A stretch of 12,566 bases of DNA from UBA4738 sp002413305 (GTDB taxonomy: Bacteria > Actinomycetota > UBA4738): positions 1 through 12,566 of the forward strand of contig DAIUAM010000062.1 in the NCBI GenBank assembly GCA_036847185.1. The letters are read 5' to 3'. The notes below the pieces were generated by a model that had not been told where the DNA came from, did not search any database, and was given only the letters and a program-made list of their open reading frames with translations. Shown piece by piece: positions 1 to 7,110 of this stretch (positions are counted from its first letter, which is position 1; each line of letters opens with the position of its first letter). The translations under genes were made by a program, and so were the position numbers.

Positions 1-253
1 CACCTCCCGAGACCTCCAGCCGCTGCGGGTCGCCGACCCGGCTCACCGCCCGTCGCACCAGGTCCGGCGTGGGGTTGTCGAGCAGGATGCGATCCGCGCC
101 GGCTGCCAGGGCCTCTTCGAGCTCCTCCATCGACTCGACCTCCACCTCGACCGGGACGCCGCCCTCCCTCGCCCTGGCCACCGCCTCGCGGACCCCGCCG
201 GCGATCCGGAGGTGGTTGTCCTTGATGAGGACCGCGTCGGAACCACGCTGTCG
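1..253 (-). pseudogene. nadC: NadC (quinolinate phosphoribosyltransferase) fragment, open at the left edge
   Basis: Quinolinate phosphoribosyltransferase makes nicotinate mononucleotide from quinolinate and PRPP in de novo NAD synthesis. Read on the minus strand from about 250 down to the window edge, one frame gives DAVLIKDNHLRIAGG, then a VEVEVES strand, then an AGADRILLDNPTPD segment, ending with LEVSGG at the edge. The IKDNH lysine and histidine, the acidic VEVE strand and the LLDN aspartate are hallmarks of the NadC barrel active site. The N-terminal half is missing: upstream of about 250 the frame loses NadC character and meets a different protein in another frame. The C-terminus continues beyond the window. 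Either the gene was broken by a rearrangement, or two genome pieces were joined in assembly. Family assignment is secure; its status as pseudogene or artefact is inferred. Confidence 0.8.
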
Positions 254-360
254 AGGTAGCCGACCCCGGCCACCGAGTTCAGGCTCGTGTAGCCGGCCGG
301 TTCGCCGTCCACGCGAACCAGGAACCACCGCATGCCGGTGGGAAGGAACACCCCATGGGA
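250..360 (-). pseudogene. GNAT acetyltransferase fragment joined to NadC
   Basis: About 35 codons on the minus strand, following a TAG stop at 361-363, read FLPTGMRWFLVRVDGEPAGY and then SLNSVAGVGYLDSVV. This looks like the central beta-strands of a GNAT N-acetyltransferase (self-strand, 'G.P.GY..L' strand, then 'VGYLDSVVV' before the acetyl-CoA loop). The acetyl-CoA-binding R/Q-x-x-G-x-G/A loop that should come next is absent, because sequence from about 250 onward switches to NadC in another frame. There is no intact start or end, so I treat it as a gene remnant. The assignment rests on a short stretch and is moderate. Confidence 0.5.
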
Positions 361-653
361 CTATTGATCGGGTACCGCATGCTGGCGTTGAGTTTCTGGC
401 GGGTGGTCATCGGCGGGGGCTCCATCCGGCTGTTCCGCCCCCAGGCCTCGGGTCCACCCTCCGCTCGGAGCGAGGCGCCTGCGGACGACGGCGACGGCGA
501 GGTCCTCGACGGCTTTGACCGTCGACGACGAAGACCCGATCGAGCCGCATCCCTTCGCCGGCGATGATGATGGAGGGCCGTGCGAGGCCCGCGGCGCCGC
601 CTCCGAGCGCCGCGCCCACCGGACCGACGAGCCGATGAAGGGAGGCGCGAAGC
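361..653. other. stretch with no convincing gene
   Basis: This roughly 290-base GC-rich segment is open in several frames on both strands, but none of the translations has a recognisable domain, sensible composition or a good ribosome site. The frames are rich in Arg, Pro, Ser and Gly, as expected of shadow frames in GC-rich DNA. It may be decayed sequence belonging to the GNAT/NadC junction on its left. Confidence 0.4.
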
Positions 654-947
654 ATGAGCAACGTGATCCCAGCGGAGCAAGGGTGGCGGGCCGTGTGGGC
701 CCCGCACATGACGGCCCACGGGTTGCCGACCGAGGCCGTCAGTGTCGATGACCTTGAGCTCGCCCCGGTGGTCCTGTGGTACGTCGGCGATCCGATAGGC
801 GACCCGGGTGAGGACCGCATCCCTCAGGCCTTCGGCCTGGCTGCCCATGTCGGAGGTCTCACGCCGTGTGACACGCGGGGCACATCGGCGATCCCGGCGG
901 CCAAGCCTTCACGTAGGCGGGTAGCAGCGGGGAATTGGTTCGCCTAG
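654..947 (+). CDS. small hypothetical protein (MSNVIPA type)
   Basis: A 97-residue ORF with a good ribosome site: AAGGGAGG lies 8 nt before the ATG. Its N-terminus, MSNVIPAEQGWRAVWA, and a VVLWYVGDPIGD strand resemble the short 'MSNVIPAxPGW' hypothetical proteins common in actinobacteria, whose function is unknown. The second half (after about residue 60) looks less protein-like, so the true gene could have a frameshift or end differently. It overlaps the end of the convergent gene at 944-1318 by 4 bp. No function is proposed. Confidence 0.45.
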   Translation: MSNVIPAEQGWRAVWAPHMTAHGLPTEAVSVDDLELAPVVLWYVGDPIGDPGEDRIPQAFGLAAHVGGLTPCDTRGTSAIPAAKPSRRRVAAGNWFA

Positions 948-1318
948 CCCCCCTTCTTCGCAGCAGCCCGTTTCGCGGCAAGCGCCTTGCGCGCCTTCGC
1001 CAGCGCCGCCCGGCGCTTCTCAAGTGTGGCCGGGTCCGTGATGCGCTTTCGCTCACGCTTCGCTGGCGCTCGTGTCTCGGGAGCGCGGGACTCGGTGCCC
1101 CCTCGGCGGCGCCGGCCAGCGCCCACGGCGGTTGCGCCAGACGGCGACACGGAACCGGGCCTGCGTCCGCGCCTGGGGGCATGCGAGCGGCGCACCAGTT
1201 CCTGTAGATGCGTCGCGCACAGGTCCTGCGACAGGCTCCGTCCGCCGATTCGAAATGTCACCGACTGCTGCGCGGGGCTGCCACAGACATCACACACGAG
1301 CATGACGCGCTCGGACAT
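944..1318 (-). CDS. zinc-ribbon protein with Lys/Ala-rich H1-like tail (possible nucleoid-associated protein)
   Basis: A 124-residue protein. Residues 1-45 hold C9-x-x-C12 and C34-x-x-H37 around a short 'SVTFRIGGRSLSQDLC' beta-hairpin, a layout seen in small Lsr2-related actinobacterial zinc-ribbon proteins. Residues about 50-80 are Arg/Gly/Ser rich. The tail from about 85 to the end is Lys/Ala/Arg repetitive (KARKALAAKRAAAKKGG), like histone H1-type bacterial tails. I infer a metal-stabilised head and a DNA- or RNA-binding tail. The ATG at 1316-1318 is chosen because AAGGGAG lies 6 nt upstream on the minus strand, because the Cys-rich head starts there, and because sequence upstream of it is not protein-like. 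A sigma-70-type promoter lies at 1345-1373. The function is inference; no catalytic motif is seen. Confidence 0.75.
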   Translation of the reverse strand: MSERVMLVCDVCGSPAQQSVTFRIGGRSLSQDLCATHLQELVRRSHAPRRGRRPGSVSPSGATAVGAGRRRRGGTESRAPETRAPAKRERKRITDPATLEKRRAALAKARKALAAKRAAAKKGG

Positions 1319-1344
1319 AGGACTCCCTTCTCGATCGTCGCTGA

Positions 1345-1373
1345 AGCTTACGGATCGCGGTGGACCAGGACAA
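1345..1373 (-). promoter_or_regulatory. sigma-70-type promoter for the zinc-ribbon gene
   Basis: On the minus strand TTGTCC (1373-1368) and TAAGCT (1350-1345) are separated by exactly 17 bp. The -10 ends 26 nt before the start codon at 1318, leaving room for the AAGGGAG ribosome site. Predicted by eye only. Confidence 0.5.
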
Positions 1374-1447
1374 TCTCCGCTGGCAGAGGAGAGAACGTGA
1401 CCCCCCAACACGAGCGAGAAACCGGGACACCCCCAAGGGCCAGCGCG

Positions 1448-1472
1448 AACCGGCCACAGGGGCAGGCCGGTT
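1448..1472. repeat. perfect inverted repeat, 8-bp arms
   Basis: AACCGGCC (1448-1455) and GGCCGGTT (1465-1472) are exact reverse complements separated by 9 nt. It may be an operator for a dimeric regulator or an RNA hairpin; it lies between the two divergent promoters. Confidence 0.55.
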
Positions 1473-1526
1473 TCAGGAGGGGGGACGCAGGCTGGCAACT
1501 CCCACCGTCCGGGGCGGGGCATTGAC

Positions 1527-1542
1527 GCGGGCGGCAGCCCGC
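1527..1542 (+). repeat. GC hairpin, GCGGGC-GGCA-GCCCGC
   Basis: A perfect 6-bp stem with a 4-nt loop, followed by a weakly T-rich stretch (TTGTAGTGCT). It could be a weak terminator protecting the dynamin operon from upstream transcription. It is too short and lacks a T-tract for a confident call. Confidence 0.3.
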
Positions 1543-1568
1543 TTGTAGTGCTCGATTCTCACCTTGCC

Positions 1569-1574
1569 TATACT
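1569..1574 (+). promoter_or_regulatory. -10 element (TATACT) for the dynamin operon
   Basis: TATACT is a near-consensus -10 hexamer, rare in this GC-rich sequence, about 100 nt before the GTPase start codon. No clear -35 sits 17 bp upstream, which is common in actinobacterial promoters. Confidence 0.4.
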
Positions 1575-1639
1575 GGTCGAGGCGATCCCGCCAGGCGATG
1601 GAGCTCGCCAAACGCCCCCGAGTTCCGGGGCTGATAGCT

Positions 1640-1663
1640 CCTACCGAGCACTCAAGAGGTAGG
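1640..1663 (+). promoter_or_regulatory. leader hairpin covering the ribosome site of the GTPase gene
   Basis: CCTACC (1640-1645) pairs exactly with GGTAGG (1658-1663), and the second arm is the ribosome-binding segment (GAGGTAGGGG) before the ATG at 1674. A second hairpin, CCCCG/CGGGG with a 5-nt loop, lies just upstream (1616-1630). If formed in RNA, the pairing would hide the ribosome site. Confidence 0.35.
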
Positions 1664-1673
1664 GGCTGCGTCC

Positions 1674-3449
1674 ATGTCCGAACCCACGTACGCGGACATC
1701 CGAGCGAGGCTCGAAGACGGCCTCCGGGACCTCGTCAAGCTGGGTGAGCAGCGGCCAGAGACGCCGGTTGCGGATGCAGCCCGTTCGCTTCTCAAGAAAC
1801 TCGACGAGGAACTCTTCAACGTGGTCGTGGTCGGCGAGTTCAAGCGAGGCAAGACCACGTTCGTCAACGCGCTCCTAGGCGCCGACGTCCTGCCCACTGC
1901 GGTGGTCCCACTCACCTCGATCGTCACCGCCGTGACGTGGGGTGAGGATCCCCGGGCCGAGGTCTCCTACCTCGATGGACGCATCGAAGCCGTCACCATC
2001 CCGGATCTGCCCAGCTACGTGACCGAGCGGGAGAACCCGGCCAACCGGCTCGGGGTAGACCGAGCGATCGTCTACTACCCGGCCGAGGAGCTCCGCGACG
2101 GCGTGTTCCTCGTGGACACCCCCGGCGTCGGGAGCATCTACCAGCACAACACCGAGGCGGCGTACGCATTCATCCCACAATCCGACGCCGTGGTGTTCCT
2201 GACCTCCTCCGATCCCCCGATCTCGGATGGGGAACGAGCGCTCCTCCAGGACGTGCGGGCGGAGGTGTCCCGGATGTTCTTCGTGCTCAACAAGGTCGAC
2301 TACCTCTCGGAACCCGACCGGGTCGAGGCGTTGGCGTTCACCTGCACGGTCATAACGGGGGCGCTGGGCTCCGAACCAAAGGTGTACCCGGTGAGTGCCC
2401 GGCAGGCCCTCGCCGCCAAGCTGGAAGGTGACGAGGACGGAGTCGAGGCATCCGGGCTAGGGGCGTTCGAGCGGGACTTCCGACGGTTCCTGGTGCGGGA
2501 GAAGGGCGCGGTCATCCTGGACTCCGTCGCCGGGCAAGCGCGCAAGTTGGTGGCCGACATCCGCAACTCTCTGGACATCGAGGAGCGGGCCCTGCAGATC
2601 CCACTGGAGGTCCTGGCGTCGAGCGCCGAAGAGATGGAGACCGTCTTCGGCCACGCCCTGGAGTCGCGCGAGGACGTTCGCACGCTTCTTCGGCGGGAGG
2701 CGGAGAAGCTGGTGAGACTGGTCGAGGATGATCTGGCGCTCCTGCGCCGGGAGGTCACCGCCGACCTGCAAGCCGAGGCACGAGCGGCCGTTGCGGAGCA
2801 TGAGGACGTCCGAGGCCTGGGCGCCGATCTCGACCGGCTTATCAAGGATCTCCTACGGCGGCGGATCGAGCGATGGCGGACCGACGAGGAACGGCGCATC
2901 GGGGATGCCTTCCGAGAGGCTACCTCGCGGTTCGTTGCGGAGACCAACGCCCTGGTCGAGCGAACCATTCGGCTTTCCGGTGAGCTGCTCGAGGTCCAGC
3001 TCGCATCGGTCGCGGCCCCGGAGTGCATCGCGCCCCATACCCGATTCACGTACTCGTTCTTCGAGGCACCCACGATCCTGGAGTCGCTGCTGCCGGACAT
3101 GTCGCGGCTGCTGCCGAGCGGCCTGGCCCGCAAGCGTCTGCTGGCGGACATCCGAGACCGTGTCCCCGATCTCGTCGAAAAACACTGCGGGCGCCTGCGG
3201 TGGGACTTCGTCCAGCGTCTGGACAGCAGCAGGCTGGCCTTGGAGCGCGAACTAGACGCACGGTTGGACTTGACGATCCAAAGCCTCCGGCTGGGAGTCC
3301 GCCGGGCCCTGGTTGAACGATCGCGGTCGGAGGCCGACGCCCTGTCCTCGCTAGCCCAGATGGAAGCTGACCGCCGGCTGTTGGAGGCTATCGACGCCGC
3401 GTTCATGATCGTTCGCGAACGGGCCCAGGAAGGAACGAACGCTCTGTGA
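1674..3449 (+). CDS. dynamin-like GTPase
   Basis: A 591-residue bacterial dynamin-family GTPase. All GTP motifs are visible: G1 GEFKRGKT at 54-61 (followed by TF rather than the usual TL), the switch Thr in VPLTS near 81, G3 DTPG at 148-151, and G4 NKVD at 206-209. Residues about 280-450 are long, charged and helical, as in a dynamin stalk/neck. A segment near 460-490 (YSFFEAPTILESLLPDMSRL) is the only fairly hydrophobic part and may be the membrane-contact paddle; there is no clear transmembrane helix. Bacterial dynamins remodel or seal membranes and several act in stress or phage defence. The target here is unknown. It heads a tightly packed gene run; its TGA stop overlaps the GTG start of the next gene. 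The ATG is supported by the GAGGTAGGGG site and by an amphipathic N-terminus typical of the family. Confidence 0.9.
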   Translation: MSEPTYADIRARLEDGLRDLVKLGEQRPETPVADAARSLLKKLDEELFNVVVVGEFKRGKTTFVNALLGADVLPTAVVPLTSIVTAVTWGEDPRAEVSYLDGRIEAVTIPDLPSYVTERENPANRLGVDRAIVYYPAEELRDGVFLVDTPGVGSIYQHNTEAAYAFIPQSDAVVFLTSSDPPISDGERALLQDVRAEVSRMFFVLNKVDYLSEPDRVEALAFTCTVITGALGSEPKVYPVSARQALAAKLEGDEDGVEASGLGAFERDFRRFLVREKGAVILDSVAGQARKLVADIRNSLDIEERALQIPLEVLASSAEEMETVFGHALESREDVRTLLRREAEKLVRLVEDDLALLRREVTADLQAEARAAVAEHEDVRGLGADLDRLIKDLLRRRIERWRTDEERRIGDAFREATSRFVAETNALVERTIRLSGELLEVQLASVAAPECIAPHTRFTYSFFEAPTILESLLPDMSRLLPSGLARKRLLADIRDRVPDLVEKHCGRLRWDFVQRLDSSRLALERELDARLDLTIQSLRLGVRRALVERSRSEADALSSLAQMEADRRLLEAIDAAFMIVRERAQEGTNAL

Positions 3450-3871
3450 GGGCCGACGATCCGTTCCAAGGGTTCGAGCGAGACCTGAACTACTGGGAGC
3501 TGCCCGACGAGACGATGGAGCTGGCTCTGGGTGCCAGTGACCTCCCACGAGACGAGCGGCAGCGGCGGTTCGTCGCCTATGTGGGACTGTTCGACCTGCT
3601 GATCGAAGCGCTGTGGGCCGCGTGCGACAACGACGAAGAGCGCGACCATGAAGCAACGCGGGTTCTGGGGAAGTTCCAATCGGTGGAGCCCACACTCCGT
3701 TTTTCCCTCTATGGGCAGAGCGACCTCACCAGGCGGGCGGAGCTCGCCTCCCGGATGCGAGGCAAGGAGGTCGCTGTCACCGAGCACTTCATGCTGCCCC
3801 GACTCGAGGAAGGCCTCGGGCTGTACGAGGATCGAATCGAGGCCCTACGGGCAGCGCTCCGGGAGGCATGA
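3446..3871 (+). CDS. hypothetical helical protein, second gene of the dynamin operon
   Basis: A 141-residue acidic protein with no family I recognise. It looks all-helical: a YVGLFDLLIEALWAAC segment near residues 48-63 is an amphipathic core helix, and the C-terminus (EEGLGLYEDRIEALRAALRE) is a probable coiled coil. It has no signal peptide or membrane helix. The GTG start overlaps the GTPase stop as GTGA, implying translational coupling and probably a related task, such as a partner or regulator of the dynamin. That role is inference from position only. Confidence 0.8.
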   Translation: MRADDPFQGFERDLNYWELPDETMELALGASDLPRDERQRRFVAYVGLFDLLIEALWAACDNDEERDHEATRVLGKFQSVEPTLRFSLYGQSDLTRRAELASRMRGKEVAVTEHFMLPRLEEGLGLYEDRIEALRAALREA

Positions 3872-3877
3872 TCAAGG

Positions 3878-4402
3878 GTGGCGAACGAGATCCTCAGGGC
3901 CGACTGGGAGCGGCTTCGCCGGGCCTATCCGGATCTCGAGGAACGCGATCTGGTCCGGGAGGTCGTCGCACGCGGCAAGCGCCTGGCCGGGCAGCAGGTC
4001 GACGAGACCATCGACCCGAGCACGTCGCGTGATCGACGGCTCACTTGGCTCAGGGCGTGGGTGCCGCGGCAGGCAGCTTCGATTGCCACGCTCGGCTTCG
4101 ACCTCGTCAAGAACCGGGACCGGCTTGCCAGAGCGTCCGACGTCGAGGAGCGAACGTACCAGCGCCACCTTGAGCTCAACCGCGAGGTCATCCCCGGCCT
4201 CAAGGAACGGGCGGACGCGCTCCGAGCCGAGATCGCCCGGCTGGAAGCGGCGCTTCGGGCCCGCGGACGCGACCCCGGAACGGTCGAGCCCGGTGTGCCG
4301 GCCCGGATCGAGATCGACGACTACAAGACAGTGGAGTTCGAGAGTCAGGACCGCAAGCGGGAGACGGTCGAGTTCTTCCGCCGGATCCGGGGGGACGGGT
4401 GA
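3878..4402 (+). CDS. hypothetical coiled-coil protein, third gene of the dynamin operon
   Basis: A 174-residue, highly charged protein that I cannot assign. The N-terminal part (ILRADWERLRRAYPDLEERD, then a VREVVARGKRLAG helix) is Arg-rich. Residues about 90-130 form a likely coiled coil with regular Leu/Glu/Arg spacing (LKERADALRAEIARLEAALR), and a short tail contains IEIDDYKTVEFES. It has no membrane segment. The GTG start lies 6 nt after the previous stop, with GGGAGG about 11 nt upstream, and the stop overlaps the next gene by 4 bp. Co-expression with the dynamin suggests a scaffold or adaptor; this is inference. Confidence 0.8.
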   Translation: MANEILRADWERLRRAYPDLEERDLVREVVARGKRLAGQQVDETIDPSTSRDRRLTWLRAWVPRQAASIATLGFDLVKNRDRLARASDVEERTYQRHLELNREVIPGLKERADALRAEIARLEAALRARGRDPGTVEPGVPARIEIDDYKTVEFESQDRKRETVEFFRRIRGDG

Positions 4403-5055
4403 ACGCCACGGCCATCTTCGTCGTCCGGCACGGGCGCACGGCGCTGAACGCTCAGGGGAAGTTCAGGGGCCACCTCGACCCGCCCCTCGACGACGAGGGG
4501 GTGCGTCAGGCCCAGGCCGCCGCGAGGCGCCTTCAGGTGCGCCCACCCATCCACGTTTCCTCGAGCCCCCTCCGGCGGGCGTGGGAGACGGCGGAGGCGA
4601 TCGCTCGGTTGTCCGGTGCCCCGGTCTCCGAAGATGCGGATCTCATCGACCTCGACTACGGGGCGTGGGCCGGTTTATCTCCCGGGGAAGCCGCCGCACG
4701 AGACCCCGAGGCCTTCGCCATCTACCAGCAGGATCCTGGGCGCGCCGCGCCGCCAGGAGGCGAGCCCCTCTCGGCGGTTGTCGACCGAGTGCTGAAGGCG
4801 CTGCAGCGCTTGGCCGAGGGCTTCGCCGGTCAGACCGTCGCCGCCGTGTCCCATGAGATCCCCATCCGCCTTGCCGTCGGCCATGTCGCCGGCTTGCGGG
4901 GCCCCGACGTCTGGGACCTCCTGCTGCCGACAGCCAGCATTGTTCGGTTCAGCGTCTCCGACGGGCGCTTCGAGCTGCCCTTTCCCCGGCCGGTCCTGGT
5001 GTCCCGTCGGTGGAGGGACGTCCCCACGCCTGAATCGCCGGAGGCCCTCGGGTGA
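4399..5055 (+). CDS. histidine phosphatase family protein (phosphoglycerate-mutase-like)
   Basis: A 218-residue member of the histidine phosphatase superfamily, which forms a phospho-histidine during phosphoryl transfer. The catalytic RHG is at residues 10-12 (His11). The second phosphate-pocket Arg lies in SSPLRRAWETA (54-64), the acidic motif in LIDLDYGAWAG (82-92, with Asp where many members have Glu), and the second catalytic His in SHEIP (151-155). Length and motif order fit the small cofactor-dependent PGM/alpha-ribazole-phosphatase/broad-specificity phosphatase group. Nothing indicates the substrate: there are no cobalamin genes nearby, so alpha-ribazole phosphatase is not supported. 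The GTG start overlaps the upstream stop and its stop overlaps the next GTG, so it belongs to the dynamin operon. Confidence 0.9.
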   Translation: MNATAIFVVRHGRTALNAQGKFRGHLDPPLDDEGVRQAQAAARRLQVRPPIHVSSSPLRRAWETAEAIARLSGAPVSEDADLIDLDYGAWAGLSPGEAAARDPEAFAIYQQDPGRAAPPGGEPLSAVVDRVLKALQRLAEGFAGQTVAAVSHEIPIRLAVGHVAGLRGPDVWDLLLPTASIVRFSVSDGRFELPFPRPVLVSRRWRDVPTPESPEALG

Positions 5056-5759
5056 GCGCGCGGCGAGGCGCCCCCATGACGCCGGTCGGTTATCACGAGC
5101 TCCTGGGGGATCTCCAGCATCCCGGATGCCCCGTGTGCCGCTCGGCGACCCGGCATGCCACCCGGTATCTGGAGGGGCTTCTGTACGAGTCGGTGAACGA
5201 CCCGTACCTGCGGCCGAGCCTTAGAGCGGCGCATGGATTCTGCCGAGACCATGCCCTCCTGGCGCTCCAGATCGCTGCCCGAACCGATGGCGGTCAGGGC
5301 ATCGCCATCCTCTACCGTGACTTCCTCGGTCACCTGCGCCTCGAGGCTGAAGAGGCGGGCCGAGGACGACCCGGCTCGTTTCGCAGGCCTCGTCGACCCG
5401 TCGCCGACCGTCTGGGACCCCACGCACCCTGCTCGGTGTGCGTGGCCGCGGCCGGATCAGTTCGTGCATACCTCGCGCTCCTCAGCCGCGAACCATTCGA
5501 CTCCGAGATCGGGCGAGCGGCGGAAGCCCCGGGCCGGGCGCTGTGCATCCCGCATCTAAGGGATGGGCTCGCGGCTGCACGATCGGAAGAGCAACGCCTT
5601 CGTCTCGTGGACATCTACACGCGAGCGGACGACGAGTTGCGCGGTCACCTGTCTGAATACGTTCGCAAGCGGGACTACCGCTTCCAGGCCGAGGAGCTGA
5701 GCGAGGATGAGGCGGCTTCCTGGCGGAGTGCCGTCCACCGGGTGGTTGGCGGATGGTAG
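5052..5759 (+). CDS. DUF6062-type Cys/His protein
   Basis: A 235-residue protein resembling the DUF6062 family, of unknown function. It shows a doubled pattern. The first half has C26-x-x-C29 (CPVC) and C64-x-x-H67 (GFCRDH); the second has C127-x-x-C130 (CSVC) and C165-x-x-H168 (LCIPHL). Each half looks able to bind one metal ion, probably zinc. Between them is a helical stretch beginning GIAILYRDFLGHLRLEAEE, and the C-terminal 40 residues are charged helix. No signal peptide is seen. GTG at 5052 keeps the GTGA overlap used throughout this operon. ATG at 5076, eight residues in, is an alternative with GGCGAGG upstream. Numbering here uses GTG. Confidence 0.8.
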   Translation: MSARRGAPMTPVGYHELLGDLQHPGCPVCRSATRHATRYLEGLLYESVNDPYLRPSLRAAHGFCRDHALLALQIAARTDGGQGIAILYRDFLGHLRLEAEEAGRGRPGSFRRPRRPVADRLGPHAPCSVCVAAAGSVRAYLALLSREPFDSEIGRAAEAPGRALCIPHLRDGLAAARSEEQRLRLVDIYTRADDELRGHLSEYVRKRDYRFQAEELSEDEAASWRSAVHRVVGGW

Positions 5760-5799
5760 GCGAAGGAGCTTGGCGCCCGCCGAGGAGGGGCCAGCTCTG

Positions 5800-7107
5800 G
5801 TGAACGTGTACTTCGTCGCCTTCGTTTGGGTTGCCATGGCGCTCGCTGCGTCGGTGATCAGCGTGCGGGTCGGCATCTCCGTCGCGCTGGTGGAGATCCT
5901 GGTGGGAGCAGTCGCCGGGAACCTGCCGCATGCGCCGCACTACGTTCAGCAGACGGAGTTCACGACCTTCCTGGCCAGCCTCGGCTCGGTGATGCTCACG
6001 TTCCTGGCCGGAGCCGAGATCGACCCGGTGTCGTTGCGGAAGCACTGGAGAGCGAGCCTGTCGATCGGGTTCGTATCGTTCCTCCTGCCGTTCGTCGGCG
6101 CGTTCGCCTTCTGCTTCTGGGCGCTGGGGTGGACGCTCCACGCCGCGGAGATCGGTGGCATCGCCCTGAGCACGACCTCCGTAGCCGTGGTGTATGCGGT
6201 GATGATCGAGAGCGGCCTGAATCGCCAGGAGCTCGGGAAGCTCATCCTCGCCGCGTGCTTCGTGACGGACCTGGGTACGGTGCTCGCCCTGGGCGGACTG
6301 TTCGCCAACTTCGGGCGCCTGCTCTTGGACTTCGTCCTGGTCAGCGCCTGTTCGCTCGCGTTGCTCCCGTCAGCGATCAGGTTCGTGATCCGTACCTTTG
6401 GCCACCGTGTCAGCGAGCCCGAGATCAAGTTCCTCCTGGTAGTGCTCCTCGGCCTCGGCGCCCTCGCCACGAAGGCCGGGAGCGAGGCGGTCCTCCCCGC
6501 CTACGTGGCGGGGCTGGTGGTCGCAGGGGTCTTCCTCCACGACCGGATCTTGATCGACCGGCTCCGGTCGATCTCCTTCGCGCTCCTCACGCCCTTCTTC
6601 TTCCTCCGAGCGGGAGTGCTCATCTCGGCGTCGGCGCTTGCCTCGGGTGCCGGGGTCATCGCTCTTCTCCTGATGGTGAAGCTTGTGGCCAAAGGCGTGG
6701 GCGTGTGGCCGACGGCATCGGCCTTCGGCGTCCCGCGCCGGGAGCGGACCTACCTGACGCTGCTCATGGCCACGGGTCTGACGTTCGGCTCCATCGCCGC
6801 CCTGTTCGGCCTCACCCACGGCCTCATCACGCAACGGCAGTACTCAGAGCTGGTCACGGTGGTGTTGCTCTCTGCCTTCATCCCCACCCTCATCGCCCAG
6901 CAGCTCTTCCAGCCCGAAGTGGTGGACGAGGAGGAGGAGGAGGCGCTCGGTGCTGAGGACGTCGCGACCATCCGCCACCGACCCGCGGCTCACCCAACCT
7001 CACCTGCACGCGGTTTCGGTCAGTCCTCGGATCTGCCCGGTGAGGTCAACGACGGAGATCCCCCTGGCGGGAGGCCGGAGGGGTCGCCAGATGCTTCGGG
7101 AGCGTGA
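5800..7107 (+). CDS. cation:proton antiporter (CPA2/KefB-NapA-like)
   Basis: A 435-residue polytopic membrane protein of the monovalent cation:proton antiporter superfamily, expected to exchange Na+ or K+ for H+ across the inner membrane. About a dozen hydrophobic helices are visible. The family features are FLAGAEID near 68-75, STTSVAVVYAVMIESG near 124-139, and CFVTDLGTVLAL near 153-164, where the TD pair takes the place of the ion-binding acidic motif. A later helix region contains GSEAVLPAYVAGLVVAG and an Arg-flanked helix before FGSIAALFGL. After the last helix there is an acidic DEEEEEAL run and a roughly 60-residue Pro/Gly/Asp tail with no TrkA-N/RCK domain. I chose GTG at 5800 because GAGGAGGGG sits 9 nt upstream and the first helix begins there. 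An ATG at 5707 would add 31 non-hydrophobic residues overlapping the previous gene. Confidence 0.85.
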   Translation: MNVYFVAFVWVAMALAASVISVRVGISVALVEILVGAVAGNLPHAPHYVQQTEFTTFLASLGSVMLTFLAGAEIDPVSLRKHWRASLSIGFVSFLLPFVGAFAFCFWALGWTLHAAEIGGIALSTTSVAVVYAVMIESGLNRQELGKLILAACFVTDLGTVLALGGLFANFGRLLLDFVLVSACSLALLPSAIRFVIRTFGHRVSEPEIKFLLVVLLGLGALATKAGSEAVLPAYVAGLVVAGVFLHDRILIDRLRSISFALLTPFFFLRAGVLISASALASGAGVIALLLMVKLVAKGVGVWPTASAFGVPRRERTYLTLLMATGLTFGSIAALFGLTHGLITQRQYSELVTVVLLSAFIPTLIAQQLFQPEVVDEEEEEALGAEDVATIRHRPAAHPTSPARGFGQSSDLPGEVNDGDPPGGRPEGSPDASGA

Positions 7108-7110
7108 GAC

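Larger units (their letters stand above)
1319..1673. other. divergent intergenic region with hairpins
   Basis: This 355-base gap separates the divergent zinc-ribbon gene and the dynamin operon. It contains the minus-strand promoter (1345-1373), a perfect 8-bp inverted repeat AACCGGCC/GGCCGGTT (1448-1455 and 1465-1472), and a 6-bp GC hairpin with a 4-nt loop (1527-1542). It also contains a TATACT -10 candidate (1569-1574) and two leader hairpins (1616-1630 and 1640-1663). No protein-like ORF was seen. Confidence 0.5.

Noticed and set aside
69..851. Several overlapping open frames on both strands at 69-851
   Set aside because: They are Arg/Pro/Ser-rich frames without domains, explained by GC-rich shadow coding of the NadC and GNAT pieces or by chance.
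2300..3787. A 495-codon minus-strand open frame opposite the dynamin-like GTPase
   Set aside because: Ser/Arg-rich low-complexity translation, antisense to a clearly conserved GTPase.
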